34,835 bases of DNA from positions 1 through 34,835 of the forward strand of contig DXSO01000004.1 in assembly GCA_019410445.1 (NCBI GenBank), read 5' to 3'. Every line of letters begins with the position of its first letter. The stretch's first letter is position 1. Both the position numbers and the translations under genes were made by a program. This document shows, piece after piece, positions 1 to 6,867 of this stretch. This DNA is from Sutterella sp. GTDB taxonomy: Bacteria > Pseudomonadota > Gammaproteobacteria > Burkholderiales > Burkholderiaceae_F. The notes under the pieces are model-generated. The model ran no database searches. It was not told the DNA's origin and saw only the letters and a program-made list of their open reading frames with translations.

Positions 1-1
1 A

Positions 2-946
2 TTTATTCTTGAATCAGGTTTCAGATTCGATACTGGTTCCCTTGGCGCCTCAAATAACACCAACAGAATTTTTGATCGTGAATCTCATCTGGATTTCCAC
101 TCAAAATTCGGCAAACTATCCATCGGCCGAATGCCATTATTCGGAAGCGTCCTTGGCGCAGATGGCCTATTTCGCGCAATCGACCCTATCTGGTCGAACT
201 ACACTCAAGCATTTGGCTCGGGAACAATTACTGCTTCTGATTGGACACGAGCTGACAACTCCATTAGTTATGTATCCCCCACTTTTGCAGGTTTTACAGG
301 TTACATAATGTACTCTTTAAAGAAGGATACTTATAATAAAAATGGAAAAGAAAACAATGCCGAGTCTGACCGTTATGCTTCTTTAGCACTTCGCTATAAA
401 AACCCATTATTAGAAGCCATTTTAGTCGCAGATTTAACAATGTATGGATCTATTGATAGTCCCACTCACAAAACAAATTCAATAGACAATGGCTATACGC
501 TCACAGTAGGAGGAAACTATAGATTTGATGACGGTGCAAAAGTTTTTGTATTTGCACAATATTTTAACGATCAATATCTTAATGCTAATACTCGGGCAGG
601 TGTTACACTTTCTGGCATCCAGTGGGCCACTGCCAATAATTTTAACAACCCAAATCAAGGGGCAAATGGATATGGATATGTTAATGGCTGGGGAATAAGT
701 TTTGGAACACATCATTCTCTGGGCAATGGCACATTAAAACTACAAGTTGCCTATCGCAATATGGACAACGAAAAATCTGTTGATTTTAATCGTTGGTTTG
801 TAGCTCTCGGATACGATTATCCTATATCCAAACACACAAGCTTGTTCGCCATGAGCGGCTTTTCTCAAGAAAAAGTCAAAAACGCAACCCGAGAGGCCAC
901 GCCGCGAGGCTTTGAATTCTCATCTGGCATTGTCCATCGTTTCTAG
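2..946 (+). CDS. Gram-negative general porin, C-terminal part (5' end outside window)
   Basis: The reading frame is open from the first bases of the window, so the signal peptide and first strands lie upstream; about 314 residues are visible. The protein alternates short polar and aromatic stretches as in a 16-stranded trimeric beta-barrel. It carries porin-type pieces such as FILESGF, FGKLSIGRMP, ADNSISYVSPTFAGFTGYIM and RWFVALGYDYPISKHTSLF, and it ends in GIVHRF with the terminal Phe used for outer-membrane assembly. It belongs to the Burkholderiales porin family (Porin_4/OmpC-like) and should allow passive diffusion of small hydrophilic solutes. The internal ATG at 131 is not a start, because the homologous sequence continues upstream of it. 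A hairpin terminator follows at about 1063. Substrate preference cannot be read from the sequence. Confidence 0.9.
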   Translation, partial: FILESGFRFDTGSLGASNNTNRIFDRESHLDFHSKFGKLSIGRMPLFGSVLGADGLFRAIDPIWSNYTQAFGSGTITASDWTRADNSISYVSPTFAGFTGYIMYSLKKDTYNKNGKENNAESDRYASLALRYKNPLLEAILVADLTMYGSIDSPTHKTNSIDNGYTLTVGGNYRFDDGAKVFVFAQYFNDQYLNANTRAGVTLSGIQWATANNFNNPNQGANGYGYVNGWGISFGTHHSLGNGTLKLQVAYRNMDNEKSVDFNRWFVALGYDYPISKHTSLFAMSGFSQEKVKNATREATPRGFEFSSGIVHRF

Positions 947-1062
947 TCCAAGTTGTTGACAATAGAGACGACCTCATGCCGAGAGAGCTTGTCTCAATCA
1001 AACCTACGACTTTTAGAACAGGCTTCTTCTACCAATGACCTAGTTCATATTCTGTCCTTTCA

Positions 1063-1112
1063 CAACACTCTAGCTGGGTGTTGTTTTTTTTTCACACAAA
1101 AAAAACAACACC
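1063..1112 (+). terminator. Rho-independent terminator after the first porin, with overlapping second hairpin
   Basis: CAACAC (1063-1068) pairs with GTGTTG (1078-1083) and is followed by a T-run of about nine bases, a standard terminator for the upstream porin. The second arm, GGTGTTG plus Ts, can also pair with the A-run plus CAACACC at 1098-1112, giving a larger alternative hairpin. Between here and 1327 I see no gene or recognisable site. Confidence 0.75.
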
Positions 1113-1327
1113 AGTCCATCTTCCTCTTCCAATAAATCATTGATTTCATGGAAAATCCAAATTAATCCCACTCTCTCACCCCACATAGACGTCATCAGAA
1201 ATAAGTACTTACCCTCCCAAAGCACACTATTTTTCTGTCTTGCACAAATCCTATCTTTCCTAGCTCACGTATTCGATTGTTCTTAATCCCTTCTACTTAG
1301 GTCGATCTACATTGAGCGAAGTGACAC

Positions 1328-1428
1328 GATGAGTCCTCGAGAGACAATCTCTCGGAAAGTAATTTTCCACCGAGAAAACAGCACTCTCATCAGACAGTAA
1401 GAAAAAGTGCCTCAACCACACTACTGTC
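1328..1428 (+). promoter_or_regulatory. Structured 5' leader of the DUF169 gene
   Basis: About 100 bases upstream of the Shine-Dalgarno sequence contain several stems. An outer stem is GATGAG (1328-1333) with CTCATC (1386-1391). A hairpin is CGAGAGA (1338-1344) with TCTCTCG (1348-1354), loop CAA. An alternative hairpin is TCTCGG (1350-1355) with CCGAGA (1370-1375), which shares bases with the first and so excludes it. A third hairpin is GACAGTA (1393-1399) with TACTGTC (1422-1428), extended by GTG/CAC inside. No T-run follows, so this is not an ordinary terminator. It matches no riboswitch class I recognise. Covariation in relatives would be needed to call it a conserved RNA element. Confidence 0.4.
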
Positions 1429-1453
1429 AAAGAAAGTTTGAAGGAGAATATTT

Positions 1454-2446
1454 ATGACCAACTTCACAAACATCCCTGAAGCACCTGTGCAATTCACTCG
1501 TCGCAACTTGTTCAAGAGTGCAGCGGCAGGTGCAGCAACGATGGCTACTGCAGGCATTTCTGTTGCTCAAGCTGCCTCCCCGAAGGACGGTACTTTTGCT
1601 GACAACGGCGCCCCTAAGGCACTGCGTGTACGCAACGACAAGCTTTCGGAAGAAGATAAGAAAACCTTGATGTCTCTTCCCTGCAAGTACACCCCCGTTG
1701 CCGTGAAGTTCTACGCTGTCAAACCTGAAAATTTTGGCTTGAAATACAAGCAGACTGACAAGCGTATGTCTCTGTGCCAGTTTGTAAGCTATGCGCAGAA
1801 GACCCATACCGCCTTCTACATCGACAAGTCCAATGAAGACTGCATGGGACGTACAGTTCTTGGCATGGTTCAAGAACCGCCGCTGGGAGCATCTGGTCAA
1901 GCTGGCTTTGACTTTGGTGTGTTCCGTAACCAGAATGCAAACTCCCGTCTGTACTACAACATCCCTCTGGCTATCCGCGACACGATCAACTACGTCATCT
2001 TTGCTCCTGTTGACCTTTGCGAATTCAATCCGGATCTGGTGATTTTCGTCGGTGAAACCGACATGGCCGATATTGTGATGCGTGCCACTAGCTACATCTC
2101 CGGCGATCTGTGGGAAAGCAGAAGTTCTAGTGTCCTCTCCTGTGCTTGGACCTACATGTACACATGGCTGTCTGGCAAGGTTAACCATTGCCAAACCGGT
2201 ATGCACCATGGCATGGGACGCCGCAAGGTCTATCCGAAGGGTCTGCACATCATTGCCGTTCCCTACCAGAAGCTTGACGAAGTTTGCCTTGCTCTGCGTC
2301 AGATGGATTGGCAGCTCATCAGCTTCCGCGACAACGACAAGGATCAAGATGAATTGCGTCGTCGCATGCGTAACTGGAACACGCTTTCCAAGCAAATCAA
2401 CGAAAGTTACAGCTTCGCATTGCCTGAAAATAAGACCAAGAAGTAA
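1454..2446 (+). CDS. Tat-exported DUF169 family protein
   Basis: This 330-residue protein has a twin-arginine signal (TRRNLFK at residues 15-21, then an Ala-rich segment ending near SVAQAA, residues 36-41). The mature part resembles DUF169 (COG2043): PVAVKFY near residue 81, a conserved CMGRTVLGM at 130-138, and a central PVDLCEFNPDLVIFVG. Six cysteines are visible in the mature region (77, 108, 130, 189, 230, 246), plus a His-rich stretch GMHHGMGRR near 249-257. The function of DUF169 is unknown. Tat export implies folding, perhaps around a cofactor, before transport, so a metal or redox role in the periplasm is an inference. The start is supported by AAGGAG at 1441-1446, seven bases upstream. 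A porin gene follows after a hairpin. Confidence 0.8.
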   Translation: MTNFTNIPEAPVQFTRRNLFKSAAAGAATMATAGISVAQAASPKDGTFADNGAPKALRVRNDKLSEEDKKTLMSLPCKYTPVAVKFYAVKPENFGLKYKQTDKRMSLCQFVSYAQKTHTAFYIDKSNEDCMGRTVLGMVQEPPLGASGQAGFDFGVFRNQNANSRLYYNIPLAIRDTINYVIFAPVDLCEFNPDLVIFVGETDMADIVMRATSYISGDLWESRSSSVLSCAWTYMYTWLSGKVNHCQTGMHHGMGRRKVYPKGLHIIAVPYQKLDEVCLALRQMDWQLISFRDNDKDQDELRRRMRNWNTLSKQINESYSFALPENKTKK

Positions 2447-2469
2447 TTTTTATTCCTTATAAAGGATTC

Positions 2470-2496
2470 GAACAACTCCCCTAATGGGAGTTGTTC
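2470..2496 (+). terminator. Strong hairpin without a T-run between DUF169 gene and porin
   Basis: Eleven bases, GAACAACTCCC (2470-2480), pair perfectly with GGGAGTTGTTC (2486-2496) around a CTAAT loop. No U-tract follows, so it may act as a 3'-end or processing hairpin rather than a classical intrinsic terminator. It lies 20 bases before the porin's ribosome-binding site. Confidence 0.5.
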
Positions 2497-2525
2497 TCAC
2501 CAAATTAAATCATTCGGAGACAATG

Positions 2526-3719
2526 ATGAAAAAAACTTTGATTGCGTTGGGAGTCCTTGCAGCATTATCGTCCCTAGCCTACGGCTCAGAAGTGAAGCTC
2601 TACGGTAAAGTAGATGTGGGACTTGCCTTCACTAGCATTGACCCTGGCATCAACGGCGTTGATACCAAATCCAATCTTAGTATGCAGAGTGGTCAGACCG
2701 CTGGTAGCCGTGTCGGTATAACTGGTTTTGAAGAATTAGGCAATGGTCACAAAGTTGGCTTTATTTTGGAAAATGGCTTTAATGTAGACAATGGCAGCCT
2801 CGGTCAAGGCGGTAAGATTTTTGGTCGTCAAGCTTTGCTCTACCTTGATGGACCTTACGGTAACCTCAAGTTTGGCAAAATGGGAGCTCTGACCTCTGGC
2901 TACCCCTCAACAGGTTTGTTCGGCGGAAATATGTCTCCGTTTGCCGTGGGTCTTGGCGAAGTCGCAGGCCACCGTTACCTGTATAGCAGCGAGGACCTTT
3001 TGCCGTTGGATAACACCATTACGTATGCCTCTCCATCCTGGGGAGGTTGGCAAGTAATGTTGCAGTACTCCATGGGCATGAATATGGCTCAAGCCGATGA
3101 CACCATTGAAAATGAATCCAGTGTTGATCGTTATATGGCTGCTGGCATTCACTTCGACAACAAAAACACTGAATTTAACCTTGTTGTTGATAGTGTCAAT
3201 TTCCGTTCTGCTGGTACGACCAATTACAAAGACGGTACTGATCCCGATGATGGTCTGCGTGTCACAGTCGGTGTTCGCCATGGTCTAGGATTTATGACTC
3301 TGTACGCTGGCGGACAGTATTTCAAGGATTCCCGTAGCTTTGCTCAGGAGGCCTATCAGCTATACACAGGAATCGGTCAGCATAAGGCAGCCACTGTAAA
3401 TGGCCAAACCGTTACCCCATTCCTCGGAAACGAATATGCCAAAGATGGCTACGCACTGAACCTCGGTCTGGATTACCCCGCACTTGGTGGCACGTGGAAG
3501 GCTCAGGCTGGCTATATGGATGCTGAATTTTCTGAAGACAGCAGTCAAGAAATGCAGCGTTGGTTCGTATCCGCAGGCTATTGGTACGACTTCAGCAAGC
3601 GCACGACACTGTACTCTGGTATCAGTTATATCCACGACAAGCTTGATGGCTCAATGTATGAGCAGTTTGATGATGCACATGCCATCACGGCTAGCTTGGG
3701 TATCGTGCATAACTTCTAA
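2526..3719 (+). CDS. Gram-negative general porin
   Basis: This is a complete porin of about 397 residues. It has an N-terminal signal peptide (MKKTLIALGVLAALSSLAYG, cleaved before SEVKLYGKVD). Porin-family blocks follow: SRVGITGFEELGNGHKVGF, FGRQALLYLDGPYGNLKFGK, ITYASPSWGGWQVMLQYS, RWFVSAGYWYDFSKRTTLYSGI, and a final GIVHNF. The frame extends upstream to 2484, but the ATG at 2526 fits best because GGAG (2516-2519) is six bases away and the signal peptide starts there; a tandem ATG at 2523 is possible. Role: outer-membrane diffusion pore. It lies downstream of the Tat-exported DUF169 gene and is followed by its own terminator. It resembles the porins at 2-946 and 6868-8022. Confidence 0.93.
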   Translation: MKKTLIALGVLAALSSLAYGSEVKLYGKVDVGLAFTSIDPGINGVDTKSNLSMQSGQTAGSRVGITGFEELGNGHKVGFILENGFNVDNGSLGQGGKIFGRQALLYLDGPYGNLKFGKMGALTSGYPSTGLFGGNMSPFAVGLGEVAGHRYLYSSEDLLPLDNTITYASPSWGGWQVMLQYSMGMNMAQADDTIENESSVDRYMAAGIHFDNKNTEFNLVVDSVNFRSAGTTNYKDGTDPDDGLRVTVGVRHGLGFMTLYAGGQYFKDSRSFAQEAYQLYTGIGQHKAATVNGQTVTPFLGNEYAKDGYALNLGLDYPALGGTWKAQAGYMDAEFSEDSSQEMQRWFVSAGYWYDFSKRTTLYSGISYIHDKLDGSMYEQFDDAHAITASLGIVHNF

Positions 3720-3777
3720 CCCAGAACAGAAGGCGACAAGAGTTTTGATCTGATCTAAAACCAGCAATTTCGCCCAA

Positions 3778-3813
3778 GATGAGAGGGCTTTGAAGCTCTC
3801 TCATCTGTTTTGG
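3778..3813 (+). terminator. Terminator after the second porin
   Basis: GATGAGAG (3778-3785) pairs with CTCTCATC (3798-3805), with further pairing of the flanking CCCAA and TTGGG, and is followed by TGTTTT. It separates the porin from the next gene. Confidence 0.65.
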
Positions 3814-3920
3814 GTTCATCATTTGACAAGGACAACAAATAGGGACTTCCTGCCGCTATAAACGCGTTGTGTTTTACAGTTGCTACTAAGATCAAACTAC
3901 CGCCATAAAAAGGCTTGCTT

Positions 3921-4556
3921 ATGTCTGATAACACTTTCCCTTCCGAAGAGTGCACACAACCGCAGAACAAACCCTATGACTACAAGGATTTGTCTCAGGA
4001 TGCACCGTTGACAATCGACCCAAAAGTCAATGATTACACTGAAGAAATCGATAAGCTCGACTCCGAATATGACTTTATGTTCTCGGAAACTGATCTTGTT
4101 GTTATCTGCAATGCATTGGCTGGTCAGATTGCGGCGAGCTGGCAATTTTCCCCCAAAGACACAATTGATGACGACATCCGCAGTTCATACCAGACACTGC
4201 AATTTCTAAAAAAACTCAATGCTCGTCTACCTGAGAATAAACGAATGGGATGCATTGGGGAGTCTCTGCTTCCCTTTGCAGGTGGAGATGTTTACATTGA
4301 TGCCACCTATCGTCTTCAAACTCAGGAAATGGGAGCAGTCATCACTGTTGCAGGCTTTGATTACAGTACGGGAAACGTTTGCTTCCGGTTATTTGATCCG
4401 GTTAGGTACCCCAATGCACGATCCATTCGGGATTGTCTCGGCGACAAGGTTCCCTTGTCTTCCATTGAAGGCATCGAGGAAGTCTCATGTCTAACCGAAG
4501 AGGAGAAAAGTGCTTTTGCCCTTGGCATTCGCAATGCCTGGGAGAACTTTTACTAA
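3921..4556 (+). CDS. Unrecognised 211-residue protein
   Basis: I do not recognise this family. The predicted protein is acidic and has no signal peptide or membrane segment, so it is probably cytoplasmic. The N-terminal ~50 residues are polar and low in hydrophobics (many D, E, P, Q). After residue ~55 comes a more ordered part with FSETDLVVICNALAGQIAAS, a central GGDVYIDATYRLQ, and a C-terminal helix LTEEEKSAFALGIRNAWENF. The ATG at 3921 is preferred over the upstream TTG at 3915 because AAAAAGG (3907-3913) is well spaced. It sits between a porin and a Tat-exported flavoprotein. A dedicated chaperone or maturation role for a neighbouring Tat substrate is conceivable but unsupported by any motif I can name. 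Confidence 0.7.
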   Translation: MSDNTFPSEECTQPQNKPYDYKDLSQDAPLTIDPKVNDYTEEIDKLDSEYDFMFSETDLVVICNALAGQIAASWQFSPKDTIDDDIRSSYQTLQFLKKLNARLPENKRMGCIGESLLPFAGGDVYIDATYRLQTQEMGAVITVAGFDYSTGNVCFRLFDPVRYPNARSIRDCLGDKVPLSSIEGIEEVSCLTEEEKSAFALGIRNAWENFY

Positions 4557-4636
4557 ACATTTATTTCTTATCTAAAAAGTGTTCCTGTTGGATGAGCACC
4601 CTCAACATTTGTAGAAATTTTCATCCACTGAACAGC

Positions 4637-4652
4637 TTTTGATAAATCAAAA
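4637..4652 (+). promoter_or_regulatory. Dyad upstream of the flavoprotein gene (possible regulator site)
   Basis: TTTTGAT (4637-4643) and ATCAAAA (4646-4652) form an inverted repeat with a two-base spacer. It contains the FNR half-sites TTGAT and ATCAA, but FNR sites normally have four bases between the halves, so this is only a candidate operator. A short hairpin TTCCA/TGGAA follows at 4654-4667. It lies about 80 bases before the flavoprotein start codon, in an AT-rich gap. Confidence 0.3.
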
Positions 4653-4733
4653 CTTCCATTTTTGGAAACATATTCTCTGATCTCTGGATAATAAAAATAT
4701 CAAGGGATCTATTGCTCAGATGAGGAGATATAG

Positions 4734-6251
4734 ATGAGTAGTGGTGCTTTTTCTCGCCGTAGTTTTCTTGGCTCTCTGGCCGCTGTTGGCGCTGCCGGTG
4801 TGGTGTCCGCTCCCGCTTTCGCTCAGACAGCCAAAATTCCGGCGAAATGGGACAAAACGGTTGACTTTTTGATTGTTGGTACGGGTTTTGCCGGTCTTGG
4901 TGCTGCCATTGAAGCTCACGAACAGGGCATCAAGAATGTTCTCGTCATTGACAAAATGCCTTCCTACGGCGGCAACTCGATCATCAACGGCGGTGCAGTA
5001 GCTGCTGCCGGTACCGACATGCAAAAGCAAGCCGGTATTAAGGATTCCGCAGATCTCCTCTACAAAGACATCATGAAGGCCGGCGGCGGCCTGGCTCACC
5101 CGGAACTGGCTCGCCATATCGCCGACAACTGCGTTGAAAACTACGAATGGCTCAAGAAGGTCGGCGTTCAGTTCAAAGCCGTAACCTTCCATGGCGGTCA
5201 CTCCGTTCCCCGTAGCCACGCCGTCACCAACAACTCCGGTTCCGGCTTTATCAACCCGATGTACAAAAAGTGCCAGGAATACGGTGTTCCGGTGCAACTG
5301 CGTACGATCGTCGATGAACTCGTTGTTGATGAAAACGGAGCTGTGCTCGGTGTCAAGGTTCGCGAAAACTACCGTTTCGGTCGCGAAAAGTCCGGTAAGG
5401 TTGCCTACTACCGTGCCACAAAAGGTGTTCTGCTTGCTGCCGGTGGCTTCAGCCAGAACGTTCAGATGCGCATGAACCATGACCCGCGTTTGAATGAAAA
5501 ATTCGGTTCCACCAATCATCCGGGCGCTACGGGCGAAGCCCTGCAGGCTGCTCAAATGATTGGTGCCAATACCATTCAAATGGACTGGATTCAGCTCGGT
5601 CCGTGGACCAGCCCTGATGAAAAAGGCTTCGGCGTGGCTCCGCTCTTTGTGGAATCCGCCGTTGGCTACGGTCCGATGGTTGATCCCGCCACCGGCAAGC
5701 GTTTCATTCAGGAAACCGGCAATCGCAAGGTACGCGCCGACGCCATCGTTGCCATCGGCCATCCGACCCTGATCTACACGAATGTGAAGAATGCCGAAAA
5801 CAAGATCATCGGCAAGAACATGACTCCGGAACTGTTCGAACGTTCACTCAAGAACGGTGTCGTCAAGAAGGTCAACAACCTCAAGGAACTCGCCGATACG
5901 TACAAGATCCCGTACGATGAACTGAAGAAGACCAACGAAAAATTTGACAGCTACATCAAAGCTCAGAAAGATCCTGACTTCAACTGCATGATGTTTAAGG
6001 ATGCTGTTCAGAACGGCGATGGCCCCTTCTACGTTGTTCGTCTGTGGCCTCGCGTTCACCACTGCATGGGCGGCCTTGTCATCAACAACAAGGCCCAGGT
6101 TGAAAATGCTCGCGGTCAGGTGATCCCGGGTCTCTATGCTGCTGGTGAAATCACCGGTGGTGTTCACGGCATGGTTCGTCTCGGTACCGTGGCTGTTGCC
6201 GACTGCATTATCTTCGGCCGTACGGCTGCTCGTACTGCTGCTGGCAAGTAA
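4734..6251 (+). CDS. Tat-exported flavocytochrome-c-type FAD reductase subunit
   Basis: This 505-residue periplasmic flavoprotein is of the fumarate reductase/succinate dehydrogenase superfamily. A Tat signal (SRRSFLG at 7-13, ending APAFA at 26-30) precedes a Rossmann FAD-binding motif (IVGTGFAGLGAA, 47-58). Residues aligning with the Shewanella Fcc3 active site are R331 (GKRFIQETGNR), H443 (RVHHCMGG) and R482 (GGVHGMVRLG), so an anionic substrate is likely reduced. The position of the fumarate-contacting His (QxHPT in fumarate reductases) reads IQLGPW here, so fumarate may not be the substrate; urocanate-, acrylate- or methacrylate-type substrates are alternatives. There is no fused haem domain; the tetrahaem cytochrome gene 134 bases downstream is the probable electron donor. 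GAGGAG at 4722-4727 supports the start. Confidence 0.87.
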   Translation: MSSGAFSRRSFLGSLAAVGAAGVVSAPAFAQTAKIPAKWDKTVDFLIVGTGFAGLGAAIEAHEQGIKNVLVIDKMPSYGGNSIINGGAVAAAGTDMQKQAGIKDSADLLYKDIMKAGGGLAHPELARHIADNCVENYEWLKKVGVQFKAVTFHGGHSVPRSHAVTNNSGSGFINPMYKKCQEYGVPVQLRTIVDELVVDENGAVLGVKVRENYRFGREKSGKVAYYRATKGVLLAAGGFSQNVQMRMNHDPRLNEKFGSTNHPGATGEALQAAQMIGANTIQMDWIQLGPWTSPDEKGFGVAPLFVESAVGYGPMVDPATGKRFIQETGNRKVRADAIVAIGHPTLIYTNVKNAENKIIGKNMTPELFERSLKNGVVKKVNNLKELADTYKIPYDELKKTNEKFDSYIKAQKDPDFNCMMFKDAVQNGDGPFYVVRLWPRVHHCMGGLVINNKAQVENARGQVIPGLYAAGEITGGVHGMVRLGTVAVADCIIFGRTAARTAAGK

Positions 6252-6266
6252 TTCCACACCAATCAA

Positions 6267-6294
6267 CCGAGGGGTTGCTAATGCAGTCCCTCGG
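6267..6294 (+). other. Intercistronic hairpin between flavoprotein and cytochrome genes
   Basis: CCGAGGG (6267-6273) pairs with CCCTCGG (6288-6294) around a 14-base loop, 16 bases after the flavoprotein stop codon. There is no T-run, so it may protect the 3' end of the flavoprotein message or tune the ratio of the two products rather than end transcription. Confidence 0.45.
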
Positions 6295-6385
6295 CATTTA
6301 TCCTGTGTCCGTCAACCAAGCACACTGTACTTTTGGTTGACTCTTCCTCATTTTTTTCAAAGCAACAAACCTCCAGGAGCTTGCA

Positions 6386-6730
6386 ATGTCTCTTTCGAAG
6401 ACACTACTGATCTCACTTGGCCTGGCTTCTTTGATTGCCTGCGGCACGGTCAGCGCAGCAGAAAAATTCGGATCAGATCGTCATGTTGCCCGTGGCGTTT
6501 CCTGCCAGATGTGCCATGGCCCCGATATGAACAACCCTCAATATCCTGACGAGAACACCTGCATCAAGTGTCACCCGAAGGCTGCGGTTGCCAAAAAAAC
6601 GGAAAAACTTTCCCCCAATCCGCACGCAGCCCCGCACAATGGTGACTGCACTTTGTGCCACATGCAGCATGAACCCGCAGTCAATTATTGCGAACAGTGC
6701 CACAAATTCGACTTCCCGAAGGTGCCCTAA
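6386..6730 (+). CDS. Periplasmic tetrahaem cytochrome c
   Basis: This 114-residue protein has an N-terminal export signal and four CXXCH haem-attachment motifs: CQMCH, CIKCH, CTLCH and CEQCH. Extra histidines (for example HVARG, NPHAAPHNG, MQHEP) could be distal axial ligands. Spacing and size match the tetrahaem domain of flavocytochrome c/CymA-linked cytochromes. It probably passes electrons from a quinol dehydrogenase to the flavoprotein encoded just upstream. The signal contains SLIAC, a plausible lipobox, and also VSA-A and SAA-E signal peptidase I sites, so it could be either a lipoprotein or soluble. AGGAG at 6375-6379 supports the start. A terminator follows. Confidence 0.9.
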   Translation: MSLSKTLLISLGLASLIACGTVSAAEKFGSDRHVARGVSCQMCHGPDMNNPQYPDENTCIKCHPKAAVAKKTEKLSPNPHAAPHNGDCTLCHMQHEPAVNYCEQCHKFDFPKVP

Positions 6731-6800
6731 GCATCTGGACGCTTGATCATCTCCTCTCCTCAGTTTGATCTGCGCAAATTTTTGCGCCCGCGGTCCGCGT

Positions 6801-6853
6801 AAAAAATCCCGGCCTCCCTTTCACATCAGTGAAACGAAAGCCGGGATTTTTTT
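6801..6853. terminator. Bidirectional terminator between cytochrome and convergent porin
   Basis: AAAAAATCCCGGC (6801-6813) pairs with GCCGGGATTTTTTT (6840-6853), giving a G/C-rich stem with a T-run on each strand; an inner TTTCAC/GTGAAA stem extends it. It serves the plus-strand cytochrome gene and the minus-strand porin that ends at 6868. Confidence 0.9.
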
Positions 6854-6867
6854 CATACAACCCGTTC

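Noticed and set aside
953..1135. 60-codon ORF after the first porin
   Set aside because: It runs through the terminator hairpin and T-run, has no ribosome-binding site and has low-complexity composition.
1328..1375. Hammerhead-like pattern (GATGAG, stem, then GGAAAG) in the DUF169 leader
   Set aside because: The conserved CUGANGA core is broken (CGATGA) and the stem does not close next to GAAA with the required G-C pair, so self-cleavage is not supported.
1427..2395. 322-codon minus-strand ORF opposite the DUF169 gene
   Set aside because: It is an antisense shadow of a gene with a clear Tat signal, family motifs and Shine-Dalgarno sequence.
4716..5762. 348-codon minus-strand ORF opposite the flavoprotein
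   Set aside because: The plus-strand product has a Tat signal, FAD motif and active-site residues; the minus-strand translation shows none.
6772..6787. GCGCAAA/TTTGCGC palindrome before the bidirectional terminator
   Set aside because: The spacer is too short for a full hairpin and there is no T-run; it adds nothing beyond the adjacent strong terminator.
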